A stretch of DNA of 48,166 nucleotides from Candidatus Thorarchaeota archaeon (GTDB lineage Archaea > Asgardarchaeota > Thorarchaeia > Thorarchaeales > Thorarchaeaceae): positions 1 to 48,166 of the forward strand of contig JAEOUG010000130.1 in assembly GCA_016839445.1 (NCBI GenBank), read 5' to 3'. This document shows, piece after piece, positions 25,542-33,728 of the stretch. Position numbers and translations under genes: made by a program. Under the pieces are notes generated by a model, which did not search any database, was not told the DNA's origin, and was given only the letters and a program-made list of their open reading frames with translations. Within the stretch, counting starts at the first letter, position 1, and the number at the start of each line of letters is the position of its first letter.

Positions 25542-27459
25542 TCTGAGCGAGAAGCTGGACTATGAACGCATTGGTCTCATGGTGGGCCTCGAACTTCATC
25601 AGCAACTAGATACATCACGCAAGCTCTTCTGTCATTGTCCTCCTGTCATACGCGAAGACACACCACATGGGGGCTTCATCAGGCAGCTGAGACCAACACA
25701 GAGTGAGATGGGTGAAATCGACCCGGCTGCTCTCTTCGAGTTCCAGAAGCAGAAGCGATTCTATTACGAGTATTACAATGATACAACGTGTCTTGTGGAG
25801 GCAGATGAAGAACCTCCGCATGACCTATCTGATGAGGCCATTGATGTGTGTCTCACAATGGCCACCTTTCTCGGTGCTCAGCCTGTGGATGAAGTCCACG
25901 CCATGAGGAAAATCGTGATAGATGGAAGCAACACGACTGGATTTCAGAGGACGAGCATAATCGGAAATGGTGGACACATTCAGCTGGGTAAGAAGCAGAT
26001 CGGAATCCAGACTATCTGTCTTGAGGAAGATGCAGCAAGGAAAACAGACGAAGAGGAATCATCTGGCATTACAACCTACAGGTTAGATCGTCTGGGAATC
26101 CCACTCATTGAGATTGCCACGGCCCCTGACATTCGCACTCCTGAGGAGGCCCAAGAAGCCGCGCTGGCGCTTGGACTCCTTCTCCGGTCCACGGGTCGCG
26201 TGAAGCGAGGCCTTGGCACAATTCGACAAGACGTCAATGTGTCAATAGAGGGCGGAGCTATCATCGAGATAAAGGGACTTCAACAGCTGGATATGCTCGC
26301 AACGGTAGTCGAACTCGAGGCTCTACGCCAGTCTAATCTTCTCGAAATCAAGAGAGTCCTCAATTCAAGAGGAGTCAGACCTAGCGATATCCTTGGAGAA
26401 CCAGTGGATGTTACACGCCTATTCAAGGATTCAGAATCAAAGGTAATACAGAGAGCTATTGGGAAAGGAGGTTCTGTATATGCCCTGCTCCTTCCCGGAT
26501 TCGCAGGGCTAGTCGGGCAGGAATTACAGCCTAATCGCAGGCTAGGCACAGAGTTCTCCGACTATGCGAGATTCTGGGGTGGCCTTGGAGGAATCTTCCA
26601 TACAGACGAGCTACCGAAGTACGGCATCACACAGGAAGACGTCTCTGTCCTCAAGAAGAATCTCAAAGCTGACGACAAAGATGCTGTCATAATAGCTGCC
26701 GAGTCTGCGGAGAGATGCAGAGATGCCCTGACCGCAGTTTCAGAGCGCGCCCGTGAGGCCATGGCGGGGGTTCCTGCTGAAACCAGAGCACCACTTCAGA
26801 ACGGTACTACGAAGTATGCGAGGCCACGTCCTGGTGCCAATCGTATGTACCCTGAAACGGATGTGAGACCGGTGCAAATCACAGCCTCGCGACTACAGAG
26901 AATCAAGAAGAACATGCCTGAAACACTGGAGGCCAGAGCGAAGCGATATGTAAGAGACCTCGGTCTCAGTGAGGAATTGTCCATTCAGATTACCCGATCT
27001 CTCAGTCTTGATCTCTTCGAGATGCTAGTGAAGGAAACAGAAGCCTCTCCCACCTTGATTGCAGCTACGCTAGAGAACACGCTGGTCAGCCTTCACAGAG
27101 ATGAAGTTCCAGTCGATGTTCTCAACGACACGCATTTCGTTGATCTCTTCACCGCCGTTGCAGCTGGTAAGCTTTCAGCCGACGCGATTCCAGACATCTT
27201 GACACACCTCTCAAATCATCCCGAAGCCGGAGTTGACGACGCTCACAGGGCATTGAATCTGGAAATGTTGGATGATGGTACGGTCAAAGGTATCATTCGG
27301 CAGATAGTCAGAGATCGAATCGACTATGTTCATGAGCAAGGCGAGCGAGCAGTTGGCGGTCTCATGGGAATCGCTATGAAGGAACTAAGAGGCAAAGTCG
27401 ATGGGAAGACCGTGAAATCTCTGCTCGTAGAAGAGGTAAATCGAGTACTAGAATCATAG
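25528..27459 (+). CDS. gatE: Glutamyl-tRNA(Gln) amidotransferase subunit E
   Basis: GatE phosphorylates and amidates Glu-tRNA(Gln) with ammonia from GatD. The conserved start of the family, LDYERIGLMVGLELHQQLDT, lies at the N-terminus. The AspRS-like insertion and the GatB-like tail (GLMGIAMKELRGKVDGKTVK) are present; length about 643 residues. No ATG precedes the conserved N-terminus. Candidates are the TTG at 25528, or a CTG at 25543 that has a well-placed GGAGG at 25530-25534. I keep the TTG. A triple heptad array occurs at 25761. Confidence 0.95.
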   Translation: MEANSLSEKLDYERIGLMVGLELHQQLDTSRKLFCHCPPVIREDTPHGGFIRQLRPTQSEMGEIDPAALFEFQKQKRFYYEYYNDTTCLVEADEEPPHDLSDEAIDVCLTMATFLGAQPVDEVHAMRKIVIDGSNTTGFQRTSIIGNGGHIQLGKKQIGIQTICLEEDAARKTDEEESSGITTYRLDRLGIPLIEIATAPDIRTPEEAQEAALALGLLLRSTGRVKRGLGTIRQDVNVSIEGGAIIEIKGLQQLDMLATVVELEALRQSNLLEIKRVLNSRGVRPSDILGEPVDVTRLFKDSESKVIQRAIGKGGSVYALLLPGFAGLVGQELQPNRRLGTEFSDYARFWGGLGGIFHTDELPKYGITQEDVSVLKKNLKADDKDAVIIAAESAERCRDALTAVSERAREAMAGVPAETRAPLQNGTTKYARPRPGANRMYPETDVRPVQITASRLQRIKKNMPETLEARAKRYVRDLGLSEELSIQITRSLSLDLFEMLVKETEASPTLIAATLENTLVSLHRDEVPVDVLNDTHFVDLFTAVAAGKLSADAIPDILTHLSNHPEAGVDDAHRALNLEMLDDGTVKGIIRQIVRDRIDYVHEQGERAVGGLMGIAMKELRGKVDGKTVKSLLVEEVNRVLES

Positions 27460-27552
27460 GGCCGCGCACTTGCTATGAGACAGGCCAAGAACAAGGTTAA
27501 TTAGGAGTGCCCAGAGTGCTCGGTTCCCAGACTTCAAACGGAGTCTAGAACA

Positions 27553-27687
27553 GCCGCAGTAGCCTAGCCTGGTGGGGCGCGAGACTCATAATCTTCTTGG
27601 AGTCATCCAAGAACAAGATGGGGTCATTGAGACCGCGCCTTCAGATGAGGCATCTCGAAGTCGAGGGATCGAAGCCCTCCTGCGGCA
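27553..27687 (+). tRNA. tRNA-Met (anticodon CAT) with canonical intron
   Basis: The acceptor GCCGCAG pairs with CTGCGGC, the D stem is GCCT/GGGC, and the anticodon stem is CGAGA/TCTCG with CAT at 27587-27589. The T arm is GAGGG-ATCGAAG-CCCTC, and CCA is encoded (27688-27690). About 61 nt (27591-27651) interrupt the loop after position 37. The G-C first pair suggests elongator rather than initiator Met, or an Ile precursor with modified C34. Confidence 0.88.
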
Positions 27688-27692
27688 CCACA

Positions 27693-27721
27693 TGGGAAAG
27701 GTAACTAGTAGTCCTTTCCCA
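27693..27721 (+). terminator. Hairpin downstream of tRNA-Met
   Basis: The perfect 9-bp stem TGGGAAAGG/CCTTTCCCA with an 11-nt loop begins 3 nt after the CCA end and is followed by a pyrimidine-rich tract. It may end transcription or guide 3' processing. Confidence 0.45.
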
Positions 27722-27746
27722 CCCTCTTTCACTTCTCTTGGCGGGA

Positions 27747-27754
27747 ATATTAGG
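27747..27754 (+). promoter_or_regulatory. Promoter box ATATTAGG, leaderless spacing
   Basis: The box ends 20 nt before the ATG at 27775. The same arrangement, box then 20 nt then ATG, occurs before the genes at 28024 and 31301. Confidence 0.5.
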
Positions 27755-27774
27755 CAACAGCGCAACTCAGACCC

Positions 27775-27987
27775 ATGAAGGAAGAGAAATGGAAGCTGAT
27801 AGGAGGGCGAGTATACCAGCTTGCTGAGGTGTTCGACGACCTTGCAGACGCTGTCAGGCTTGCTAGGAAGCTCAAAGAGAAGCACCATGTATTCCTCTCT
27901 CGGACATCCAACAAGCACTGGTCCGTATACTGGAGATCAAGAGCAGCCAACATAGAATGCAGTCCGAGATTTCTCAATGCTGGCTGA
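27775..27987 (+). CDS. Small hypothetical protein, paralogue of the protein at 31301
   Basis: The 70-residue protein shares a pattern with the 66-residue protein at 31301: W-x-L-x-x-GRVY-x-LAE near the N-terminus, LA-x-x-L-x-E in the middle, and W-x-VYWR near the C-terminus. In this copy these read WKLIGGRVYQLAE, RKLKEKHHVFLSRT and WSVYWRS. The fold looks like a strand, helix, two strands. Function is unknown; the size and pattern resemble small domains that bind nucleic acids or ligands, but that is speculative. The ATG sits at leaderless distance from a promoter box. It shares promoter design with two nearby genes. Confidence 0.7.
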   Translation: MKEEKWKLIGGRVYQLAEVFDDLADAVRLARKLKEKHHVFLSRTSNKHWSVYWRSRAANIECSPRFLNAG

Positions 27988-27995
27988 GTCTGTCC

Positions 27996-28003
27996 TTAAT
28001 AGG
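27996..28003 (+). promoter_or_regulatory. Promoter box TTAATAGG, leaderless spacing
   Basis: The box ends exactly 20 nt before the ATG at 28024, matching the boxes at 27747 and 31273. Confidence 0.55.
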
Positions 28004-28023
28004 TCCGGGCTGCACCTATATTC

Positions 28024-28338
28024 ATGACTGCAAACCCCATGGAAATCGACATGAATCAGGGGACCTCGGACCGAAGACGAGTAGAGATCCTCGGCAGAGT
28101 GGTTGATAGTCGTGCCAAAGAACGATTCAAAGACCTTGTCCGGAGGTGCATTTCTCAGGGCGTTGTCGACATTACTCACTGGACTCTTGATGCCATTGAG
28201 GGACTTCTCATCGTGTGTTCTGACAAGGGCTCGATTATCACACTGAAACAGGGTGACAGATACTTCATGCTGGCCTCAAACCCAAGTGCTTCAGATGTCC
28301 CGTTGCTGTCAAGAGTCATCTTTGAGGGTAGAATCTAG
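28024..28338 (+). CDS. Small hypothetical protein
   Basis: The 104-residue protein is unrecognised. It has a helical N-terminal half (DRRRVEILGRVVDSRAKERF) and a beta-rich C-terminal half (GLLIVCSDKGSIITLKQGDR, then YFMLASNP). The ATG at 28024 lies at leaderless distance from a TTAATAGG box, which supports the start. An in-frame ATG five codons later is an alternative. It precedes pgk on the same strand with its own promoter. Confidence 0.6.
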   Translation: MTANPMEIDMNQGTSDRRRVEILGRVVDSRAKERFKDLVRRCISQGVVDITHWTLDAIEGLLIVCSDKGSIITLKQGDRYFMLASNPSASDVPLLSRVIFEGRI

Positions 28339-28395
28339 TGTTCTCAGCTCTTGAGCAACTTCTATATTCCAGTCGTCAATAGTGCAACTCAGGTG

Positions 28396-29616
28396 ATGCG
28401 TGAGTTGCGCTTTGCGTTCAAGACACTTGACGATGTTGATGTTAACGGAAAAAGAGTACTCCTACGGCTGGACATCAATTGCTCAGTAGACCCGGAGTCT
28501 AAGGAACTGACAGACACTTCGCGAATTGAAGCTGCGGAGCCAACTCTTGAATATCTCCGGAACAGCAGTGTTGTTGTTCTTGCACATCAAGGACGCCCGG
28601 GAAGTGATGACTTCATTTCACTAGAGCAACACACCAGAGTACTGAGGCAGCTCGGCTTCAACGCAACATTCGTCGACGACATATTCGGTGAGAAGGCGAA
28701 GAATGCTATAGCACGAACGAAACCGGGAGAGGTTCTAGTACTTCAGAATGTCCGTTACTTCGATGGCGAGATGAAGAAGGGCACCGTTGATGAAGTAGCT
28801 AAGGAGGCCATTGTACAAGAGCTCTATCCGCATTTTGACCTCTTCGTGAATGATGCCTTTGGAGCTGCACACCGTTCGCAGGCATCACTTGTGGGCTTCA
28901 CAGCCTATCTTCCATCAGTCGCAGGTAGGCTCGTGGAGAAGGAAATTGCCACACTGACTGAAGCCACTGCAACTGATAGACATCCATGGACGCTGGTCTT
29001 GGGCGGAAGCAAGGTTGCTGACAAAGTAGACATTCTTAGGAAACTCCTAGGAACTAACAGAGTAGACAGTGCTCTCCTAGGAGGTCTTCTCGGCACCCTG
29101 TTTCTCATTGCAAAGGGATCAATCCCTGAATCATACTCCACCCCAATCAAAGGATTTGGCGAAGCAGTAGATACTGCGCGTAGTCTGCTGGAAACCTACT
29201 CAGACACCATAGTCTTGCCGAAGGACGCTGCTGTGCCAAAGGACGGGAGTAGAGTCGACTGTGCATTCACAGAGATGGATGGGAACCCATTCCTCGACAT
29301 AGGCGAGAAGACTGCCAAGGAGTATGCAGAAGTCGTCAAATCATCAGCTGTTGTGTTTGCTAACGGCCCGATGGGGTACTTCGAGGATGAGCAATTCGCA
29401 GCGGGTACATCAACCGTGCTGAAAGCTATTGCCGCATGCAAGGGGACCACTGTTGTTGGCGGTGGGCATATGGGCGCTATGGCAATAGCAATGAATCTCG
29501 GAAACTCAATCACACACATTAGCACCGGCGGCGGCGCGACAATCAACTTCCTTACGGGAAAGAAGCTTGATCTAGTGGTCGCCCTAGAAGCAGCAGCCAA
29601 GAGAATGGACAGCTAG
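28396..29616 (+). CDS. pgk: 3-phosphoglycerate kinase
   Basis: About 406 residues, normal for archaeal PGK, which interconverts 1,3-bisphosphoglycerate and ATP with 3-phosphoglycerate and ADP. The N-terminal domain has VLLRLDINCSVD (family VLLRVDLNVP), LAHQGRPG, LQNVRYFDGE and FVNDAFGAAHRSQASLVGF. The C-terminal nucleotide domain has LGGSKVADKV, FANGPMGYFE and the closing THISTGGGATINFL. The frame is open from a TTG at 28351, but the ATG at 28396, preceded by AGGTG and by a CTATATT box at about 28370, is the better start. It works with rpiA nearby in central sugar-phosphate metabolism. Confidence 0.96.
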   Translation: MRELRFAFKTLDDVDVNGKRVLLRLDINCSVDPESKELTDTSRIEAAEPTLEYLRNSSVVVLAHQGRPGSDDFISLEQHTRVLRQLGFNATFVDDIFGEKAKNAIARTKPGEVLVLQNVRYFDGEMKKGTVDEVAKEAIVQELYPHFDLFVNDAFGAAHRSQASLVGFTAYLPSVAGRLVEKEIATLTEATATDRHPWTLVLGGSKVADKVDILRKLLGTNRVDSALLGGLLGTLFLIAKGSIPESYSTPIKGFGEAVDTARSLLETYSDTIVLPKDAAVPKDGSRVDCAFTEMDGNPFLDIGEKTAKEYAEVVKSSAVVFANGPMGYFEDEQFAAGTSTVLKAIAACKGTTVVGGGHMGAMAIAMNLGNSITHISTGGGATINFLTGKKLDLVVALEAAAKRMDS

Positions 29617-29656
29617 GGCCACAATGAGGTCGTTACGAGTACAATTAGTGAGGTGG

Positions 29657-29729
29657 AGCCCCAGGCGAGATTCGAACTCGCGACCTGCTGATTACAAGTC
29701 AGCCGCTATAGCCACTAAGCCACTGGGGC
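29657..29729 (-). tRNA. tRNA-Thr (anticodon TGT), no intron
   Basis: On the minus strand the acceptor GCCCCAG pairs with CTGGGGC. The anticodon stem GCTGA/TCAGC surrounds CTTGTAA (anticodon TGT), and the T arm is CGAGT-type with TTCGAAT. CCA is encoded (29654-29656 on the plus strand as TGG). A TATA box, GCTTTTAAAG on the minus strand, lies at 29758-29767, about 29 bp upstream. Confidence 0.92.
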
Positions 29730-29730
29730 A

Positions 29731-30222
29731 CATTCAGAAGAGCGAGAAATTCTATCGCTTTAAAAGCTACTCCTTGACCTCTTGTTCGATACTCCTCTGT
29801 TGTTGCACACACCGTACATGACGATATCGTACGTATTGAGGATCAATCTGTCAGCACCGGAATCCTTCACATAAAGCGCATACCGGTTTCGGAAGCTGAA
29901 ACCTTGAGCAAGATCTCTCTCCTGTCCACTCTCCCTACTACGGGGATGACCTCTTTCTGTTCTTCGGATGATCTACCCTGACATCCTGTCTGAGCAAGTC
30001 ACCTTCTCCCAATCGACTTGACGAGCACTTAGGTGAGCTGACTACATCGGAAGCATGTTCATCAAGGACATGTTTATGAGGTATCGTGTTCAACGAACAC
30101 TCAAGGACCGTAACTCTCGTTGATTAGACCCTATCACACACGGGTGTTACAAACCCTAATGCTTACGAGAAAAGTAAAATAGCACACGGAAGTCCAACTT
30201 GAGTGGACGAAGTACCCTGTAG
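29731..30222. other. Non-coding spacer with promoters at both ends
   Basis: I see no gene. The tRNA-Thr TATA box lies at 29758-29767. An A-rich stretch, GAGAAAAGTAAAATAG, at about 30167-30182 could promote the next gene. A near palindrome around ACGATATCGTACGTA lies at about 29821. A GATGAT followed by CTGA near 29966 resembles C/D boxes, but spacing and boxes are not convincing. Confidence 0.4.
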
Positions 30223-31200
30223 GTGAGTCGATTGCAGCCCTCCGACTATTCCAGCTTCACACAATTCATAGTAAACCTGTTTCAGCCGCTGACAGACTTC
30301 TTTACCCCACTGGGTATTCCATTTGGCCCAATAGCGTGGTTCTACATTCTCACGGCAGGTCCTTTGTTCCTGATTGTTGTTGTCATGGCTGTCCGTGGTC
30401 GGCGAGCTGGAGGTGGATCTGGCGTTGATGAAGGAATACGAAAGATCATCGCCTCTACTGGAGATGTTTCCGGGGGCATGGCTGGAGCCAAGAAGCTCAA
30501 GTTCATCAAGACCCCTGCCGACGCATTGGTCTTTCTCAAAATCGAGGAGAATGCCATTCAACAGGCTCTCTCTGCAGTGGACTACTACTCGCAGCAGGGT
30601 GATCTCGAGGAGTACATGAAGACCAAGATAACTGAGGTCTATGAGGATCGCCTTGCCGCAGTCAGAGATGCAATAGCAAAAGATGAGGAACTCAAGGAGA
30701 TTGTCGACACATCATCTGCTGTAGACCGCGCACGCTCTGATTATCTCAAGAAACTCGCAGCGATGTCCGGCACTGCTGTAGAGGCCGAAACCGACGACAG
30801 CGGTCCTACAAGTGTTGGCACTCCAGGCGCAGTAGCCACAACCCCAAGTGGTGGTCCTCCAGGTGGTGGAGCCCCGAGTGGTGGCCCTCCAAGTGGTGGA
30901 GCCCCAGGTGGTGGCCCTCCAAGCGGTGGAGCCCCAAGCGGTGCAGCTCCAAGTGGTGGAGCCCCAGGTGGTGGCCCTCCGGGCGGCGCAGCTCCAAGTG
31001 GTGGAGCCCCAGGTGGTGGCCCTCCAGGTGGTGGAGCTCCCGGTGGTCCTCCAGGTGGTGCGGCTTCTGTGAGTACACCTACGGCCAGTCTGCAGGCCCC
31101 AGATGACGATGCCCCCAAGCCCAGCGGTGGGAAGAGCTCACTCCAGTCAGAGATGCTTGCAGAGATGGAACGTCTCAAAGCATTGATGGGCGGAGACTAG
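30223..31200 (+). CDS. Membrane protein with Gly/Pro/Ala-rich disordered region
   Basis: The 325-residue protein starts at a GTG at 30223. One strong transmembrane helix lies near residues 38-57 (WFYILTAGPLFLIVVVMAV), followed by a basic GRRAGGG stop-transfer sequence, so most of the protein is likely cytoplasmic. Residues ~65-175 are a helical domain with coiled-coil character. Residues ~205-280 are an imperfect repeat of PSGGAPGGGP-type units, encoded by a degenerate ~30-bp DNA repeat. The C-terminus is a short amphipathic helix (LQSEMLAEMERLKALMGGD). The layout resembles a membrane anchor, a helical domain, a flexible arm and a docking peptide. No family is recognised. Confidence 0.7.
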   Translation: MSRLQPSDYSSFTQFIVNLFQPLTDFFTPLGIPFGPIAWFYILTAGPLFLIVVVMAVRGRRAGGGSGVDEGIRKIIASTGDVSGGMAGAKKLKFIKTPADALVFLKIEENAIQQALSAVDYYSQQGDLEEYMKTKITEVYEDRLAAVRDAIAKDEELKEIVDTSSAVDRARSDYLKKLAAMSGTAVEAETDDSGPTSVGTPGAVATTPSGGPPGGGAPSGGPPSGGAPGGGPPSGGAPSGAAPSGGAPGGGPPGGAAPSGGAPGGGPPGGGAPGGPPGGAASVSTPTASLQAPDDDAPKPSGGKSSLQSEMLAEMERLKALMGGD

Positions 31201-31272
31201 AGAGCGCACAGCACCATTGTCAAAATGTGACAGATCGGCTTATGTCATTCGTCTATCTCTGGCAGTCTGTTG

Positions 31273-31280
31273 TTAATAGG
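31273..31280 (+). promoter_or_regulatory. Promoter box TTAATAGG, leaderless spacing
   Basis: The box is identical to that at 27996 and ends exactly 20 nt before the ATG at 31301. Confidence 0.55.
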
Positions 31281-31300
31281 CACTGACCTCACAAGACTAT

Positions 31301-31501
31301 ATGTCCACAGAGAACTGGCTACTGGCAGACGGTCGAGTTTACAGACTGGCTGAGTCCTATGCCACCGAAGCAGGTGCAAAGCAGCTTGCTGAGGCTCTGT
31401 CCGAGAATTGCATAGTGCTTGTATCCAAAACGAAGGCGGGAATGTGGGGAGTCTACTGGCGGCCAAAGATCGGGACCCTTTGCCCTTACGGTGTAGTGTA
31501 G
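31301..31501 (+). CDS. Small hypothetical protein, paralogue of the protein at 27775
   Basis: The 66-residue protein shares the W-x-L-x-x-GRVY-x-LAE start (WLLADGRVYRLAE), the central LAEAL segment and the W-x-VYWR end (MWGVYWRPK) with the 70-residue protein 3.5 kb upstream. The shared positions spread over the whole length, so this is a true paralogue pair. The promoter box and spacing are also shared. It lies 75 bp before rpiA on the same strand. Function is unknown. Confidence 0.7.
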   Translation: MSTENWLLADGRVYRLAESYATEAGAKQLAEALSENCIVLVSKTKAGMWGVYWRPKIGTLCPYGVV

Positions 31502-31576
31502 GAACTCTCAATCTCGGAAGGCTTTTTGGGGTAGCAGCTCTTCAACCGTAATCACTTACTCCTGAGGCACAGGCAT

Positions 31577-32260
31577 ATGTCTAGCGCAAAAAGGAATGCT
31601 GCAAAGAGCGCAGTTGGGCTGATTCCCTCTTCTGGGGCGATAGGTCTAGGCAGCGGTTCGACCGTTGCTTTGTTCGCGGAGGAACTTGGAAAGAGGATAT
31701 CCTCTCAGGAATGCACAGTTTCTGTTGTGCCCAGTTCTTATCAGGCGTACCAACTGGCAATCGAGCACAGGATTCCTCTTACAAACCTCGATGAGAACCC
31801 AGAACTCCTCCTTACTGTGGATGGAGCGGACGAAGTTGATAGAAACCTCAATCTCACCAAAGGCGGCGGCGGTGCTCTTCTTCGGGAGAAGATAGTAGCT
31901 GCTGCCTCACAACGTCTCGCAATTATCATAGACGAGTCCAAACTTGTGGAGAAGCTCGCTTCTAAGTTCCTGATACCTGTAGAGATTCTTCCCTTCTCTC
32001 TCGGCTACGTGCTGAGGGCAATCAAGGACTTAGGCGTCGAGCCCAGACTCCGCAGAGCAGAGAGGAAGATGGGTCCGGTCGTCACTGACAATGGGAACTT
32101 CATTTTGGATCTTCAGTTTCGACAGCCCCTCGAGGACCCCGACAACATGGCAGTGAATCTAAAGATGATTCCCGGCGTCATAGAAACGGGGCTCTTTGTT
32201 GGTATGGCCGACGAGGTGCATGTTGGAACAGATGACGGTGCCTATATCATGAAGAAGTAG
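31577..32260 (+). CDS. rpiA: Ribose-5-phosphate isomerase A
   Basis: The 227-residue length is normal. The enzyme interconverts ribose 5-phosphate and ribulose 5-phosphate. Signatures include IGLGSGSTVALFAEEL for phosphate binding, LTVDGADEVDRNLNLTKGGG with the catalytic acids, and the downstream Lys and Glu in GGALLREKI. Near the end, GVIETGLFVGMADEVHVGTD matches the family. The ATG at 31577 is clear. It stops 4 bp before the encoded CCA of the convergent tRNA-Arg gene. Confidence 0.96.
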   Translation: MSSAKRNAAKSAVGLIPSSGAIGLGSGSTVALFAEELGKRISSQECTVSVVPSSYQAYQLAIEHRIPLTNLDENPELLLTVDGADEVDRNLNLTKGGGGALLREKIVAAASQRLAIIIDESKLVEKLASKFLIPVEILPFSLGYVLRAIKDLGVEPRLRRAERKMGPVVTDNGNFILDLQFRQPLEDPDNMAVNLKMIPGVIETGLFVGMADEVHVGTDDGAYIMKK

Positions 32261-32264
32261 ATGG

Positions 32265-32396
32265 CGGGCCCGCCCGGATTCGAACCGGGGATTACTAACT
32301 CTCTCCTGCATCAGATCAATGATGAATAGGAGGCTAGTGCCCTATCTACTCCATACAAGGCGGCTGCTCTGTATGACCAGGCTAGGCCACGGGCCC
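32265..32396 (-). tRNA. tRNA-Arg (anticodon CCT) with two introns, one in the D loop
   Basis: The acceptor GGGCCCG pairs with CGGGCCC, with CCA encoded (plus strand TGG at 32262-32264). Removing 26 nt (32301-32326) after position 37 restores the anticodon stem CTAGC/GTTAG with anticodon CCT (plus 32328-32330). Removing 31 nt (32346-32376) restores a normal D arm, GCCT-loop-GGGC. The second insert contains a perfect hairpin CATACA/TGTATG. The T arm is CCCGG-TTCGAAT-CCGGG. Only this two-intron model gives a full cloverleaf. Confidence 0.82.
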
Positions 32397-32450
32397 TATT
32401 CTGACTCGAAATTGTAATCGGTTGTTAAAGCTTTTGCAGGAGGCTCTATG

Positions 32451-33728
32451 CTACTCTGCCACTTTCGCAGTTATTGTAGATCCTTCCTCCATCGCATCGA
32501 CAAGGGCACTGCCCTGTCTCGTCTTGATTCTGATTGAGCTCTCTCCATTCTTCCCAATCACTGTCGTGAGAATATACTGATCATTCGCAAAGACTTCGAT
32601 TCTCTGTTTTGAGAACTTCCGACCTGCATAGAGAGTCACCTTCTTCTTGCTATAGCTAACCGACACAGGAACACTCTCTCCTGCTCTCCCTCGATCCTGC
32701 CTCCTTCCATATCCAGCAGACGGGGTTCCGGCCCCACGCACAGGCACAACAACGCGTTCTCCGCCGAAGGAGAACATCTCGAACTCGAGGACTCCCTGCT
32801 CGAAGTCACGAACCTCCACAACAGGCCGAGCAAGGTCTCTCTGTGCACTACTCATCCCTGTTGGAAGCTTCACCTTCAGTGATGTTGAAGTAACCTTGGA
32901 TACTCTTCCATCTTCGATGTGAATCACCGTATCGACTGTACTCGGAACTTGACCTAGTTCAACGCGCCCGCCAAGAATCAAGCGTTGCAGGGCATCTATT
33001 GCGGAACCTGCGTGCACAACCCCCACCATCCCAACACCGGCTGACCTGAGATCTGAGTATGCCTGGAAGTCCGAATTCTTGCGGAGCTCATCGTATATCA
33101 CGAAATCAGGCCGCACAAGCAGAAGCACATCTGCGGCTTTCTCCATACTGCCGTCCAATGGGGAATACTGCACAATCTCTTCCGACACCTGAAGGTCTCT
33201 AGGTTGTTCCAGTGTCTTCACAACATTGCCCTTACGACTATAGAACTCTGCGAGGGCCGCGGCAAACGTGCTCTTTCCTGATCCTGGTGAACCAGAAACA
33301 AGAATACCTTCTGCCCTAGACTCGAGCCTCTTCATTAGTTTAGGACCGAGTTCATAGTCATCTAGGTTCAGCTTCACGATGGGACGAATTGCCGAAATCT
33401 CCATCTTGTCTGCGAAAGGACGCCTAGCTATGGCGATTCTGAGGTTCCTTAGCTGAACCACAGCGGCGCCATCCTCTTCAATCTCGATGAACGAGTTGCT
33501 GTCATACTCAGCAGACTGCATTATAGCATCGGCCAGAACCTCAAGTTCCTCGAAGGTCAGCAACCGTTCGGAAAGCTCGACAAGCTCCCAATTGCCGGGT
33601 TCACCTCTCTTGGCTCTTGGAGGATTGTTCTCAACTAGATGCACACTCATAGTGTGTTCGTCGAAGAAGGCCTCGAGTGTGACAATCTCATCACCAAACT
33701 CCGACCCATCGTCTGTCACTCTATTCAC
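32451..33728 (-). CDS. PilT-like ATPase of the archaeal PIN/KH ATPase type, lacking the PIN domain
   Basis: The 425-residue protein resembles the archaeal PilT-family ATPases (COG1855 type) that normally carry an N-terminal PIN nuclease and a C-terminal KH domain. The ATPase core is clear: ILVSGSPGSGKSTFAAALAE (Walker A), TLEQPRDLQV, VRPDFVIYDELR (Walker B) and VGVVHAGSAIDAL. The C-terminus has a weak KH-like stretch (TTVIGKNGESSIRIKTR). No PIN domain precedes residue ~60. The GTG at 33728 overlaps the endA end by 8 nt; an in-frame GTG three codons later has better spacing from AGGAG. It is translationally coupled to endA. Confidence 0.78.
   Translation of the reverse strand: MNRVTDDGSEFGDEIVTLEAFFDEHTMSVHLVENNPPRAKRGEPGNWELVELSERLLTFEELEVLADAIMQSAEYDSNSFIEIEEDGAAVVQLRNLRIAIARRPFADKMEISAIRPIVKLNLDDYELGPKLMKRLESRAEGILVSGSPGSGKSTFAAALAEFYSRKGNVVKTLEQPRDLQVSEEIVQYSPLDGSMEKAADVLLLVRPDFVIYDELRKNSDFQAYSDLRSAGVGMVGVVHAGSAIDALQRLILGGRVELGQVPSTVDTVIHIEDGRVSKVTSTSLKVKLPTGMSSAQRDLARPVVEVRDFEQGVLEFEMFSFGGERVVVPVRGAGTPSAGYGRRQDRGRAGESVPVSVSYSKKKVTLYAGRKFSKQRIEVFANDQYILTTVIGKNGESSIRIKTRQGSALVDAMEEGSTITAKVAE

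Noticed and set aside
29940..30010. C/D box guide RNA in the spacer
   Set aside because: GATGAT and CTGA boxes occur, but spacing and box sequences do not fit well.
30741..31178. Minus-strand ORF and other frames over the Gly/Pro-rich region
   Set aside because: The GC-rich repeat keeps several frames open; the plus frame has the membrane helix and structured domains.
32345..32377. Reading the TTGTATG part of tRNA-Arg as an anticodon loop with TGT
   Set aside because: No proper anticodon stem or D arm forms; the two-intron model gives a complete cloverleaf with CCT.
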